Positions 23,296 through 34,427 of a stretch of 64,000 bases of DNA are shown here, one piece after another. This DNA comes from Malania oleifera (Eukaryota; Streptophyta; Magnoliopsida; Santalales; Ximeniaceae). A program made the translations under genes and the position numbers. Positions within the stretch are counted from its first letter, which is position 1; every line of letters begins with the position of its first letter. The notes beneath the pieces are model-generated. The model was given only the letters and a program-made list of their open reading frames with translations. It was not told where the DNA came from and searched no databases. The DNA lies in NCBI RefSeq assembly GCF_029873635.1, contig NC_080417.1:28906182-28970181 (forward strand). Direction: 5' to 3'.

Positions 23296-25122
23296 TGTCA
23301 CGCCCCAAACCCCGAAATGGGACCCAAAGGTGAAAATGTAACTAACCTGTCAATGTATCTAATAAAACATCCCAAAGATATAGTACATGAATGAGGGTCC
23401 GACCCCGTGGGGTTCCCAGGCACCCTAAACATATCCAATCACAAACATATACGCAGCGGAAAAAGGTCATCTATATACACATATGCAGTACCATACCAGA
23501 GTCTATACAAGAGCAGAACATGGCTCTATCAAAAACGTACAAACTGGGTGCCCAACACATCCCAAAATGGCAACCCATCAAAATACAGTCCTAGCACTTG
23601 CCTAGCGCTAAATGCGGTACATCGGCCACTACGCTCCCTACACCAGGACGCTAGTTCCGATTACCCGAAGGACCTATAAAAATGTACGCACAGTAGGGGT
23701 GAGACACCTCTTAGTAAGGAAGAACATAGGTTATATCGGTGTGTGGTATTTGAGTGTTATCATGATACACTAACATTCATGGATCAATAATCAAAACAAT
23801 CACAATAGTTCCAGTATTTTCACAAACCAAGCAATACAATCTGGTGTCCTCACACCCTTTGGCTCGAAGTCGGACTGTCTGGTGGTATTTCACACCCTTT
23901 GGTAAAAATCGGTGATTTGGTGGTATTTCACACCCTTCGGCCAATGCCGGCAGTCTGGTGATATTTCACACCCTTCGAAAAACGCCGGTGCCCCCGGTAA
24001 CCTGGCATAGCATCAGCAATGAATTGGTGCAGATCTAGTGTTCGCACACCCTTTGGCTTGAAAGCCGGCCAACTAGTGGTATTGCGCACTCTTCGAAAAA
24101 GTCAGATTTTCAAACCTAGAACAATTCGGAACCCAGTTCTTATTTCACCAAGATACAACCTATGCATGCTCATATAACCAAACAAATCACACCCATTTGG
24201 TAATCTAAATCATGGTTTCCTAAACAAATACAGTTTAAACAAAGTTAAGGCACGACCATCCCAATATCACAGTATAAATCAACATATACCCACTGTTTTC
24301 AACAAAACTAGGGATGCAGCCCGTTGCCCCTTTTTTCCCAAAACTGTAATAATGAAAAACCCATAGTTTTCCCCGTTAGATACCCCAAAATGAGTAACCA
24401 AAACACATACAGGACCGTGAACCATAGTTTCACTGAGTTCGATTTAAAAAATAACCAATATAACACAGTTTCCCCTTACCTTTTCCTCGAATAACAATTC
24501 CCGAACTCCAAGACCCCTAAATAGCGAACTGAGTTCCAAAACCTACAAATCACAGTATAGAATATACTCACAAAATAGTTTCCTACAAAACTACCGGATC
24601 AGAATTGAATATCGAACCTTACCTCGATTTTTTGCCAAAACCCGAAGATCTCTAAAACCGTATTCCGATCCGTAGAAATTGTAGAGAATCCTTCCATGAT
24701 CCTCATGGTAACTTTAGATTTCCAATTCCATCAACGATCGGCGAAGAAATCTAGAGAGAAGGAGTGTAGGGAGAGTTTTAGAGAGAGAGAAAGATAAAAT
24801 CTAAGTTTCTTAATGAAGAAGTAATGAAAATTTCCTTTTATAACCGTTTGACTTGGTGGAATTCATCAACGAAATGGTGCCTTCATCGATGAATCTTTCA
24901 CTGACTTCATCGACAAATCGATGGCCTCGTCGACGAATCTGAGATCGCCTATTTTTCTATGACTCCTCGGCTTCTCCTCGTCGATGAGTCTCTGAATTTT
25001 GTCGACGAGAAGAACAAAGGCCTCGTCGACGAAATTTGGCTTCGTCGACGAAATCCGCTAAATTCCTAATTTGCCCCTCTTTTATATATTTAAACCCAAT
25101 TTTCACAGTTCGGGTTCTTACG
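23296..25122 (-). repeat. 5' LTR of Del-like gypsy (1,827 bp)
   Basis: Plus-strand ends TGTCACGCCCC and TTCTTACG (terminal A changed to G). The palindrome array is at 24865-25060. Primer-site complement at 23281-23292. Confidence 0.93.
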
Positions 25123-27069
25123 AAGACCATGAAGCTTTGTAATTTACATTGTAATATATTAGTCATTTATGTAATAAGGTCTGTAATGGTAATCTAGGAT
25201 ATGGTTTGTATGCCTATCACCTGCACATCATGCACACAAGATATAGTGTGAGCTCAACTTGACCATAGTAAAACCCTAAGCTCCAACACTCACACACACA
25301 TAGCATAAAATATATAAGTGTGTTATAATTGTGCTTAAAATTGGACAAATCTAAGTAAGATAAGAGGAGTCAGGCAACCGAACCTTTGGAGTACAAAACT
25401 CCTCGGGCGCCCAAACTTTGAAAGTCAAAATGTTGACTAGCCCTCAGGTGACCGAACCTTAAATGCACACATCTTCCCCGGGTGCCCGAACCCTTTGAAA
25501 GGGACTATTCACCAACTTGGGCGCCCTATGATTTTAGTTCAAATATATCCCCGGGTGACCGAACACCTGCCTTCGAGCCACCGAAAATGTGACCGGGCAC
25601 CCGAAGTCACGAAGCTTGGCTACTGACTTTGATTTGGGTTGCCGAACCTTTGTCCGGGTGACCGAACTTAATTGAAAAACTTTTTGAACTATGTCTTATT
25701 GGGCTACCGAACCAAGGTTCAACCACCCAAACCTTGCCTGGTTAAAATTACTTTAACCGCGGTAAAACAGGGTTATTTCGGGCTAATTGAATTTTAATCT
25801 TTTGAGACTTTTTAATAATGCCCTTTATGTCCTGAACGGTAATAATTTTTTACCTGGCTATAAATATGAGTCCATTTGCTCAATTAAGGGGTGCTTAAGA
25901 AAAGTGATTAGCAAAAAACTCTCTCTATCTTGAAAATCCCTTCTTTGTCCAAAAACTCTCAAACTTGCCTCCTTTGATAAAATATAAGATTGTGAGAGTT
26001 CTTTGTGTGTTATTGTAATTGTTATATAGTGCTAAATTCTCCCATTTGTATGATTGTTATATATATTTTTTCTTGGGGTGTTTTAGCCTAGGTTTAACCC
26101 ATAGATTTCTTCATCATAAATCTAGTGTGGGTTTAAACCAAGGAAGCTTAGGATATTTGCACTTCATTGCAAGTATCCAATATCTTTGCTTTTGGTGTGT
26201 AAAGATTTTTAAACAAGCAAGCAATCTTTTCAAACTAGCTTTGTGTTCATTTCAATGAAGAAAATCATTTAGAAACTAGTTTGATTATCTGCATAGTATA
26301 CTTGGAATATTTATGTGTTGTTGAAATATTTTGTTTAGATTCTAAGTCATTTCTTGTGTTGATTATTCTTGAGCATCATACTGATTGTATTGTGTTGAAT
26401 ACTCTTGAGCTTCATATTGACTATACTGTGTTGAGTATTGATAGAACAAACCTTACATCACTGAGCTTACACTATATCCTTGCTTTTGATGCGTATGTGA
26501 TTGAGTGTATCATTTGGGTACAAATCTACTTTACGTGAAAGCACTATTTCATTGTACCATATGATTGTAAATTTGAGTGATTCCAGGTGTAGCCTGAGGG
26601 GGCAGTAATCCAGCCGGGTAAGGATTGGTGTAAAGGTTGAGGTCAGCCCTGTGCCAATTGACCTGGTTTGTATAGGTGCCACTCCACCCGGTTAAGTGAG
26701 CAAGTGATAGTGGTAATCCTTGTGCTTGTTAATCAAGGCGGGGACGTAGGCAATTGGTTGAACCTCGATAACATTTATGTGTGTCACTCTTACTTTATTG
26801 TTCTTCTGGTGCATGTGTTGTTAATTAAATTGATTCATTTAATTTCTGATATATTTATATTACTCGCACTAGATTGACCATAGGGTTGTAAACATACTGC
26901 TGTTAGGAGGAATACCTAGGGGTTGAATTTTCAAAATACCAATTCACCCCCCTCTTGGGATCACGGTAAAGCTAAAAAAGGCCCACTTGAGCAACTGTTA
27001 GAGAATTGTCTCAGAAGGGAGACAGTTTCCGTTCAAAGGGGAGCAGGAACTCACAAGTGAGGGGGAGAT

Positions 27070-27253
27070 TGTTGAGAATTCCACTTGTGAGCTTGTCCCA
27101 CATTGGAAAATTAAAGTGGATAATGGATGCTTATATACATGGATGGACCCAAGACCCAATTAGCTTGAGCTTTTGGGTCAAATTGGTGTTTAGGTCAAAT
27201 TGGTGTTCACCCATGTATATCAATCTCACCCATGGGCTCCTCCAATCCTTACA
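27070..27253 (+). repeat. TRIM LTR 2 (middle, 184 bp)
   Basis: TGTTGAGAATTCC to CTTACA, with the PPT (AAGTGAGGGGGAGAT, 27055-27069) before and the primer site (27256-27267) after. It is longer than LTRs 1 and 3 because GGTCAAATTGGTGTT occurs twice. Confidence 0.88.
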
Positions 27254-27577
27254 AGTGGTATCAGAGCCGACGGTTCATAACTTTGGGTGAGCGACATCGT
27301 AAAAGTCGAGATGGGAAGCTAATTCTCCTAATATGCTAATAGTTGGAGGACCAAGTGTATGGCTGAGGCCAATAAGGATCATCTAGGTTGCGGATGGATC
27401 CGAATAGGGTCAAGACATGAGAGGTAGGATTGGTTCGGAAGCACATGGAATGCAATCTGAGGCACGTAAGGCGCCAGTGGCAAGGCCCACTTTGAGCAAC
27501 TGTTGGAGAATTGTCCCAGAAGGAAAACAGTTTTCGCTCAAGGGGGAGTAGCTGGAACTCACAAGTGAGGGGAAGAT

Positions 27578-27743
27578 TGTTGAGAATTCCACTTGTGAGC
27601 TTGTCCCACATTGGAAAATTAGAGTGGATGATGGGGGCTTATATACATGGTTGGACCCAAGACCCAATAGGCTGAGCTTTTGGGTCAAGTTGGTGTTCAC
27701 CCATGTGTATCAAGCCAACCCATGAGCTCCTCCGGTCCTAACA
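27578..27743 (+). repeat. TRIM LTR 3 (166 bp)
   Basis: TGTTGAGAATTCC to CCTAACA, preceded by GTGAGGGGAAGAT and followed directly by the AAATA duplication. Confidence 0.9.
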
Positions 27744-27748
27744 AAATA

Positions 27749-28259
27749 TTTTATTATATTTAAATATTTTAATTTCTTTTTAATTTTTCCCCTTTAATCA
27801 AATAGAAAGTCAAAATTCAAAAAAAAAAAAGATTCCAACTATACTTATAGTTATAAAATACCCAATTCTCACATTCTTTTCATTAAAAATAACAAAATAA
27901 AAATTCAAATAACTATTTAATGTTAGAAATTTCCAATACCAAATGTAAAATAATCTATCTCTATGATATGTTAAATTTGTGACACAAAATAATTTATTAA
28001 TACTTTATTATTAGCAACTCCGCCCTATTTTCTAATAGTTGTCCTTTTTTTTTAATTACTAGTATTACTACCTTCATAGATGCTCTTTTTTCTTTTAATA
28101 ATCTTCCACTTTCTATTAAAAAAATGTGTAATAATAAAAATATTTATTATGATAAGCAATAAAGATACATTCAACCTAAGCCTATATAATGAAATGCTCA
28201 AACTATCCTCAATTGAAAAACCTGAAATTTAAAACTCAACCGACTTGACTTAACTCGAA
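27749..28259. other. AT-rich spacer
   Basis: About 0.5 kb of AT-rich non-coding DNA right of the TRIM. No gene, structured RNA or repeat recognised. Confidence 0.5.
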
Positions 28260-28354
28260 CTTAGTTCTAGAGAATGGCTGAGAATAACAAGGGGTGACAA
28301 TAATATAGGTTCGATGAAGTCATCACTAACCATTTACTTAGGTGTGGTTAGTTC

Positions 28355-30294
28355 TATTGACCTTATTGGTCACACCCGGTTTTGATAATGATAAATACTT
28401 AGGTATTTGATGGTTTTCAAGTGTATGTGCAGGTTTATATGAGCATTTAAAGGAATGACACTTGAAGTAAGATATGAAGACCCTGAAGATTCTCTTTCAT
28501 ATTGTAAATTCAATTAATGTAATATGAGTCTGTAATAGAAACTAGGTATATGGTCTGTAATAATTTGCATGTCATGCATATAGGATATATTGTAAGCTCA
28601 GTAAGACCTTAGTATGACTCTAGGTCCCAAAACTCATGCACATATATCATACAGAATTTAGGAGTGTTAAATATAAACTAAATTGGACATTTTAGGGAAG
28701 TTTGAGAGAGTTCGGGCGATCGAACCCTAGGAGTTCAAAACTCCTCGGGTGCCCGAACTGTTGAAAAGTCAACAGTTGACCTAGCTCTCGGGCGATCGAA
28801 CCATTTTTAAACACATCTTCCCCAAGCTCCCAAACCCTCTGAAAGGGACCCCTCACCAACTCGGGCTACCAAGGAAAACAGTTCAAAAATAGGCTCGGAC
28901 GACCAAACCTCTGAGTTCGGGCTACCGAACCACTAACCGGGCACCCGAACCTACGAACAAATGCTATTGACTTTTTTTCGGGCTACCGTACCAGGACTCA
29001 GGCTACCAAACTATTTTAAAGAGTTTTTTTAAAATGAGTTTGTTCAGGCGACCAAACCTCAGTTTAGCCACCTGAACCTTCTCCGGTTAAAATTATTTTA
29101 ACTAAGGTAAACATGGGTTAATTTGGGTTAATATTTCCTAAGCATTTTAGAACTTTTCTAAAAATATCCTGAAGGTCCCAAATGGTTATATTTTTAACCT
29201 TGTCTATAAACATAAGCTCATTTGTGAGGATTAACAAGTAATTAGCCAAAATCATTAGCCAAGAATCCTCTCTACTCTAAAATCCTACTTTGTTCAAATA
29301 CCCTCAAATACTCATTCCTTTGATACATCTTGATATTGTAAGAGCTTAGTGAGTGTTCTTGTAATTGCTAGATAGTGCTAAAACTCCCATTTGCTTGATT
29401 GATTATTGATATTATTTTTGGAGAGTTTGGCTAAGTTTTATCCCACTGATTTCATATTGTAAATCTTTTGTTGGGATAAACTAGCAAGCTTAGGGGTCTT
29501 TGCATAGTTGTTGCAAGACTCCCACAACTTTGATTTTTGTTGTGCAAAAATTTTTTCAACAAGCCAAAATATTTTTCAAACTAGTAGTGTGCTTATCTCA
29601 TTGAAGAAAATTTCTTGAGCTAGTTTGAATATCTGATTGATATCTTTGGAATCTTGATTAGCTATTGAAATTTGCTTTACCTAGTTTCAAAGATATTGCT
29701 TGTATTGAACACTCTTGAACATTCCATTGATCATACCCTAGTGAGTGTTGTTTGCACAACTATTTACATCACTGAGCTTAAACTATATCCATATTGTTTA
29801 TATGTATATGACTATTTATATTGGGTACATATCTGCTTTACATGAAAGCATAATCATTGTACTAGTCTTATTGTGAACATACTGTTGTATTCCAGACGTG
29901 GCCTGAGGGGGTGGTAATCCAACCCGGTAAGGATTATCTGTAAAGGTTGAGGTCAGCCCTATACTAATTGACCTGGTTGTTTAGGTGCCACTCCACCCGC
30001 TTAAGTGAGCATTATAGTGGTAATCCTTGTGCTTGTTAGCCAAGGCGGGGACGTAGGCAGTTTGCCGAACCTCGATAACATTTCTAGGTGTCATCTTTAT
30101 TTATAGCTTTCTCATGCATGATTGGTTAATTTAGTTTTGCTATTTGAATTCCTCTATACATTTAAATTGAGTTATTTTATTTGAACTAGATTGACCTTAA
30201 GGTTGTGTAATATTGTTGTTAGGGGATTGACCTAGGGCATCAATTTTAAAAATACCAATTCACCCCCCCTTTTGGGATTACAACAAAGCTAACA
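28355..30294 (+). mobile_element. Solo LTR, SIRE-like copia family (1,940 bp)
   Basis: Starts TATTGACCTTATTGGTCA (expected TG mutated to TA), ends AAAGCTAACA, and is flanked by perfect AGTTC duplications (28350-28354 and 30295-30299). No internal domain, so it is an LTR-LTR recombination product. It carries a dozen degenerate CGGGC-ACCGAACC motifs at 28700-29090 and GGACGTAGGC at 30049-30058. Confidence 0.88.
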
Positions 30295-30677
30295 AGTTCA
30301 CTCAATTACTACCCATTGATTGATCTATAAACTAATTATAAGACCAAGGAATCAGGAGTCTCAGTCTGCTTTTATCAGAGTTAGGATAAGGAGTTCAGTT
30401 ATATGAGGGGAAGGTACTAGCACCCCCTACGCACCCGTTCTACGAATGGTACCTAATTATTTATGAATTATCCCTAAACTGAATCAAATGATTTTTAATT
30501 AACTCCTTAGTAAACAAAATAAATATTTAATTATATATAAATTAAGGTGCGATTTAAGAATGTCTAATAGAACCTTCAAAAGGGAGGATCTTATTAGATA
30601 AATCTCCCTCATAATTAATAAAGGTAAGGTGTGAAATACCTCTTTACCATTTGTTTAATCATTAGGATGCGCGCGTG

Positions 30678-30707
30678 CACACACACACACACACACACAC
30701 TCACACA
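30678..30707. repeat. (AC)n microsatellite
   Basis: About 13 AC dinucleotides plus a TCACACAC tail, preceded by GCGCGCGTG (an alternating purine-pyrimidine tract). Confidence 0.95.
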
Positions 30708-31414
30708 CCAAATAAGATATATACAGATATTTTAATATATGAAATAATAAAAAATTCATCAAAACTCAAACACAAAGTCTTTAGATCATTCCCAAAATTT
30801 TCCAAAATTTTTCAATAATTTTTCTAAATTTTTTAGCATTTTTCTTCAATTTTTTGAGACTTTTAAAGGAAATTTCAATATTTCATTTATTTTTTGTTAT
30901 TTTTATTTTTCCATTTTTTTTATCTGAGTTAAAAATGACTCAAATAATTTTTTTCCTAATTTTTAAATAATATTTCCTGATTTAAAATTTTTTTATACTA
31001 TTTTTCCTAATTTTTTTTTAAAAAAAAATCAATTAAAAATCAATTTTAAAATTTAAAAATCATTCCAGTGGTCCAAGGGAGTTAGACTGGTTCAACCAGT
31101 CTGAACCAATGTCAAGGAGTCAACTCCAGTTGACCCGAGTTAAATCGGACATACCCGATTTAGGAACAGGTTTATCATATGTTTGCCAACGGTGGTGACA
31201 TGCAATGCAATTGTTTATTATTTTTATTTATTTTTTCTTTTTTTAAAACTTATTGTAGTAGGGTGACATCAGCATGACGTCACCTACCACGTGGCAAGAC
31301 GCGATTGGCACTGGGCTCATGACATGGATCACTGTTGTGATAGCGATCCAGTTGTCAAAAAAAAAAATAGATAGTAAACAACCAAGATTGCACCACGTCA
31401 CTCCCCAGACATGT

Positions 31415-32281
31415 TGTAAGAACTCGAACCGTGATATATGGATTAATTATATAAAAGAAGGGTAAATTGGCAATTGAGCAGAGTTCGTCGATGAAGCCAA
31501 AGTTCATCGACAAAGTCCAAGTGCTGCTCGTCGACGAAATTCAGAGGCTCGTCGACGAGGAGAAGCTGAGGGGTTTCAGAAAACTAGTAATATCAGGTTC
31601 GTCAACGAGGTCCTTGTTTCGTTGATGAGCTATCTATATGGCCACGTCGATGAGGACGCCATTCATCGACGAGGGCGTCCGAGTCAAAGGGGCTATAAAC
31701 ATCAATTCCCTTACTTCCAAGCTAAGTAATCTCAAAAATCCTCTCCTTCTCTCTCTAGAACTTGAAGACCACTCTCTCTCTTTAGATTTCTTCGCCGTTC
31801 ATCGCCTGATTTGTAAATCTGAAGTTACCGCGTAGATTAGGGCACGATTCTCTTCACGAATAGTGGATCGGAATCTCATTTCGAGCAGTTTCGGGTTTTG
31901 GTCCCAAATCGAGGTAAGGCTCAGTTTCTATTTCTATTTCGGAATATGTGTAGTAGTATGAATTGTAAGGAACTATTGTTCTGCGTTGTTTAGTTTTTTG
32001 TGTCTCGGTTTGTAGTTTTGGGAGCCGTAGAGTTCGTGGTTCGATTTCGAGTTAAGGTAAGGGAATTCTGTTTATATCAGTTTATTTTTGAAATTGGGAT
32101 CGCTAAACTTGTAGGTTACGATCATATGTATGTTTTGATTACTTATTTGGGGAAATCTATAGGGTAAAAATGCGGGATTTTCGAGTTATAGTTTTCGGGA
32201 AAATTGGGAATATCGGGTATCATCTCTACTTTGTTTGAAAAATTGTATGTTGTATTTAAATTGTATTATTGAGGTGACCGT
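31415..32281 (+). repeat. Outer gypsy 5' LTR, left part (867 bp)
   Basis: Starts TGTAAGAACTCGAACC and contains palindromes TCGTCGACGA at 31520-31560. It ends at GTGACCGT, where the inner element starts. The inverted copy at 44899-46783 runs straight through this point. Confidence 0.88.
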
Positions 32282-34100
32282 CGTAAGAACCTGATCCGTT
32301 ATAAATGGATTTAAATAATTAAGAGAAGGGTAAAATTGGAATTTAAGCAAGCTTTGTCGACGAGACCAAAGTTCGTCAACGAAGGCATTGTAGTTCTTGG
32401 CGACCAATTTCAGGTGCTCGTTGATGAGGAGAAGCCGAGAGGTTTCTGGAAATCTAGAATCTTAGGCTCGTCGACGAGGTCACTGCTTCATCGACGAGGT
32501 GTCTACATGGGCTCGTCGATGAGGACGACATTCGTCGATGAGGACGGCTGAATCAAAGGTACTATAAATAGATATTTAAGTTACTTCTTAGCTAAGAAAT
32601 CTCATTTTCTCTCTCTATCTCTCTTAAAACTCAACCTACTCTCCATCTCTCTAGATTTCTTCGCCATTCGTTGCGGGAATCGTTGATCCAACATTACCAC
32701 GAGGATCGTGGAAGGATTCTCTACAAGTTCTATGGACCGGATTTTTGGTTTGAGCATTTTCGGGTTTTGGCGTAAAATCGAGGTAAGGCTCGGTTTTCAT
32801 TTCTGTTCTAGTAGTTTTGTAGAGAATGGAGTCGTAAGTATATTCTGTACCGTGGGTTGTAGGTTTTGGAACTCGGTTCACTGTTTAGGGGCCTTGGAGT
32901 TTGGGATTTTCCATTTGGGCAAAAGGTAAGGGGATTCAGTTTATGCCAGTTATTTTTGAAATCGGACTCGGTGGAACTGTGGTCCACGGTCCCGTGTGCG
33001 TTTTGGTTACTCATTTGGGAAAACTATGGGTTTTTCATGATTACAGTTTTGGGAAAAATGTGGTATTGGGTTGCATCTCTGGTTTTGTTGGGAAAACAGT
33101 ATGTATATGATGATTTATACTGTGTAATAAGGATGACCGTGCCTTGACTTTATTTAAACTATATATGCTTGAAAAACCATGATTTTAGATTACCAAATGG
33201 GTGTGGTATGTTTGGTTATATGAGCATGCATAGTTGTGTTTTGTGGAATGCAATTAGAATTGGGTTCAGAGTTGTTTAAGGTACTGAGAGTGTCTGGCTC
33301 TAAATCTGTGGGCATATGAAATCGCTAGGCCATGTTTGGCAAGAGTGTCCGACTCTATATCCGAGGGCGTGAGCCTTATTGGCTGATCACCTAAGGGTGA
33401 GGATCCACCAGTTTGTACTGGTATGATGCCATGGGAGTCTAGGACTAGCCATGTGACGGGGACACCATGTACCGTGGGTCGGCTACGGGCTGAAGCCGGG
33501 TATCGCGGGCCTGCTTCGGGCCGAAGGATGTGACGACACCGGGTTGCTTGATTATGTGTGTGCATGCTTGTATGCACTATTGTGAAATTAGTACTGCAAC
33601 TGCATTTAACTGTGTATGTGTTGTGTATCATGATAACACTCGAATGCCACACATCGATATACCCTGTATTCTTTCTTACTGAGAGGTTTCTCACCCCTAT
33701 TGTACGTACATATTTTCAGGTCATTCGGGTAACCGAAGCTAGCTTCTTGGTGTAAGAGCGTAGTGGTCGGTGTACCGCGGATAGCGCTTGGGTAAATGCT
33801 AGGATTTGTGTTCTCGGGTTGTCATTTTGGGGTATGGTTGATAACTAGGTTTATGTGTTGTGCTATGGAGCTTGGACTCCTATTGTATAGACTCTGGTAT
33901 GGTACTATATATATATATATATAGAAACATTTTTTCCGCTGTGTATATGACTGTATGTGGATGTGTATTGGGTGCTTGGAAACGCCAGGAGGTCGGACCC
34001 TCATTCATTGTACTGTATCTTTAGATGATTTGTTGGATACAAGGACATGTTAGGTTACTTTTTCACCCCTGGGTCTCATCTCTAGGTTCGGGGCGTTATA
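32282..34100 (+). repeat. Inner gypsy 5' LTR
   Basis: Starts CGTAAGAACC (T to C at the first base), ends GGGCGTTATA. Palindrome array at 32345-32550. The leader starts after the primer site TGGTATCAGAGC. Confidence 0.9.
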
Positions 34101-34427
34101 ACTTGGTATCAGAGCTAACGAGGTTGTTAGGTCTTGTAGACTTGGTTAGGCTTAGCTGTGTGTACATACCAAAGTATAAGAGGTTGGATGTGGGTAGAGT
34201 TGGTTGAGGGATCTTTTGTTGCTAGACCAAGATTCGTCGGCGGTATTCTGTGTTTTTCCTGGAATGACAATTCTAGTAAAATCAGGGCAAACCATTGATG
34301 ACTTTCGTGTTAGTGTGATAGGATGGACCTGGACCTGATAGGTGGTAGTTAACATGATTAGGGTTAGATAATTGTGTTAACTGTACGTGTTGTAGGAGTC
34401 TTGATAGAACTTTGTTGTGTTTTCAGA

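Larger units (their letters stand above)
16501..25122 (-). mobile_element. Ty3/gypsy chromovirus (Del/Tekay-like), full structure, 8.6 kb
   Basis: Two long LTRs (16501-18248 and 23296-25122) flank gag-pol on the minus strand. The target-site duplication AAGAC is perfect (16496-16500 and 25123-25127). The primer site TGGTATCAGAGC (complement at 23281-23292) lies three bases from the 5' LTR. The polypurine tract GGAGGGGAGAT abuts the 3' LTR (18249-18260). Gene order is gag, protease, RT, RNase H, integrase, chromodomain. A few in-frame stops and changed catalytic residues make it non-autonomous now. It is the innermost level of the TRIM nest. Confidence 0.95.
16380..26977 (+). mobile_element. 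Copia-type (SIRE-like) solo LTR, split by a gypsy insertion
   Basis: The two pieces 16380-16500 and 25123-26977 together (about 1.97 kb) match the solo LTR at 28355-30294 end to end. The start is TGTTGACCTTATTGGTCA. The middle is rich in CCGAACC motifs (25375-25740), then comes the conserved GGACGTAGGC block (26742). The end is AATTCACCCCCCTCTTGGG followed by AAAGCTAAAA. No internal domain or second LTR is present. The flanking duplication is imperfect (AAGAC/AAGGC-like, from the TRIM sequence GTGGCAAGGCCCAC). The copia lineage assignment is an inference. Confidence 0.75.
15979..27743 (+). mobile_element. TRIM retrotransposon with three LTRs, heavily nested
   Basis: Terminal-repeat retrotransposon in miniature. 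Its three LTRs are 15979-16144, 27070-27253 and 27578-27743. The first two are each followed by TGGTATCAGAGC and the last two are preceded by a purine tract ending AGAT. The outer borders carry the perfect duplication AAATA (15974-15978 and 27744-27748). The short non-coding internal region occurs twice. The first copy is split at about 16380/26977 by a copia-type LTR that itself contains a gypsy element. Without the nest the TRIM would be about 1.2 kb. Confidence 0.88.
28260..31400 (+). repeat. Dispersed leader-type repeat, copy 2 (split by solo LTR)
   Basis: 28260-28354 and 30300-31200 follow the same order as 9290-10260: GTCATCACTAACC and GTGTGGTTAG before the break, GAGGGGAAGGTACTAGCACCC and TACGAATGGTACCTAATTA after it, then T-rich sequence with TTTTTCAAAATTTT-like runs. 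The stretch up to 31414 includes ATGACGTCACCTACCACGTGG, with bZIP-like cores. No coding potential. Confidence 0.55.

Noticed and set aside
25375..25740. Spaced CCGAACC motifs as a CRISPR-like array
   Set aside because: Units are short, degenerate and irregularly spaced, and the sequence is a plant LTR also present at 28700-29090.
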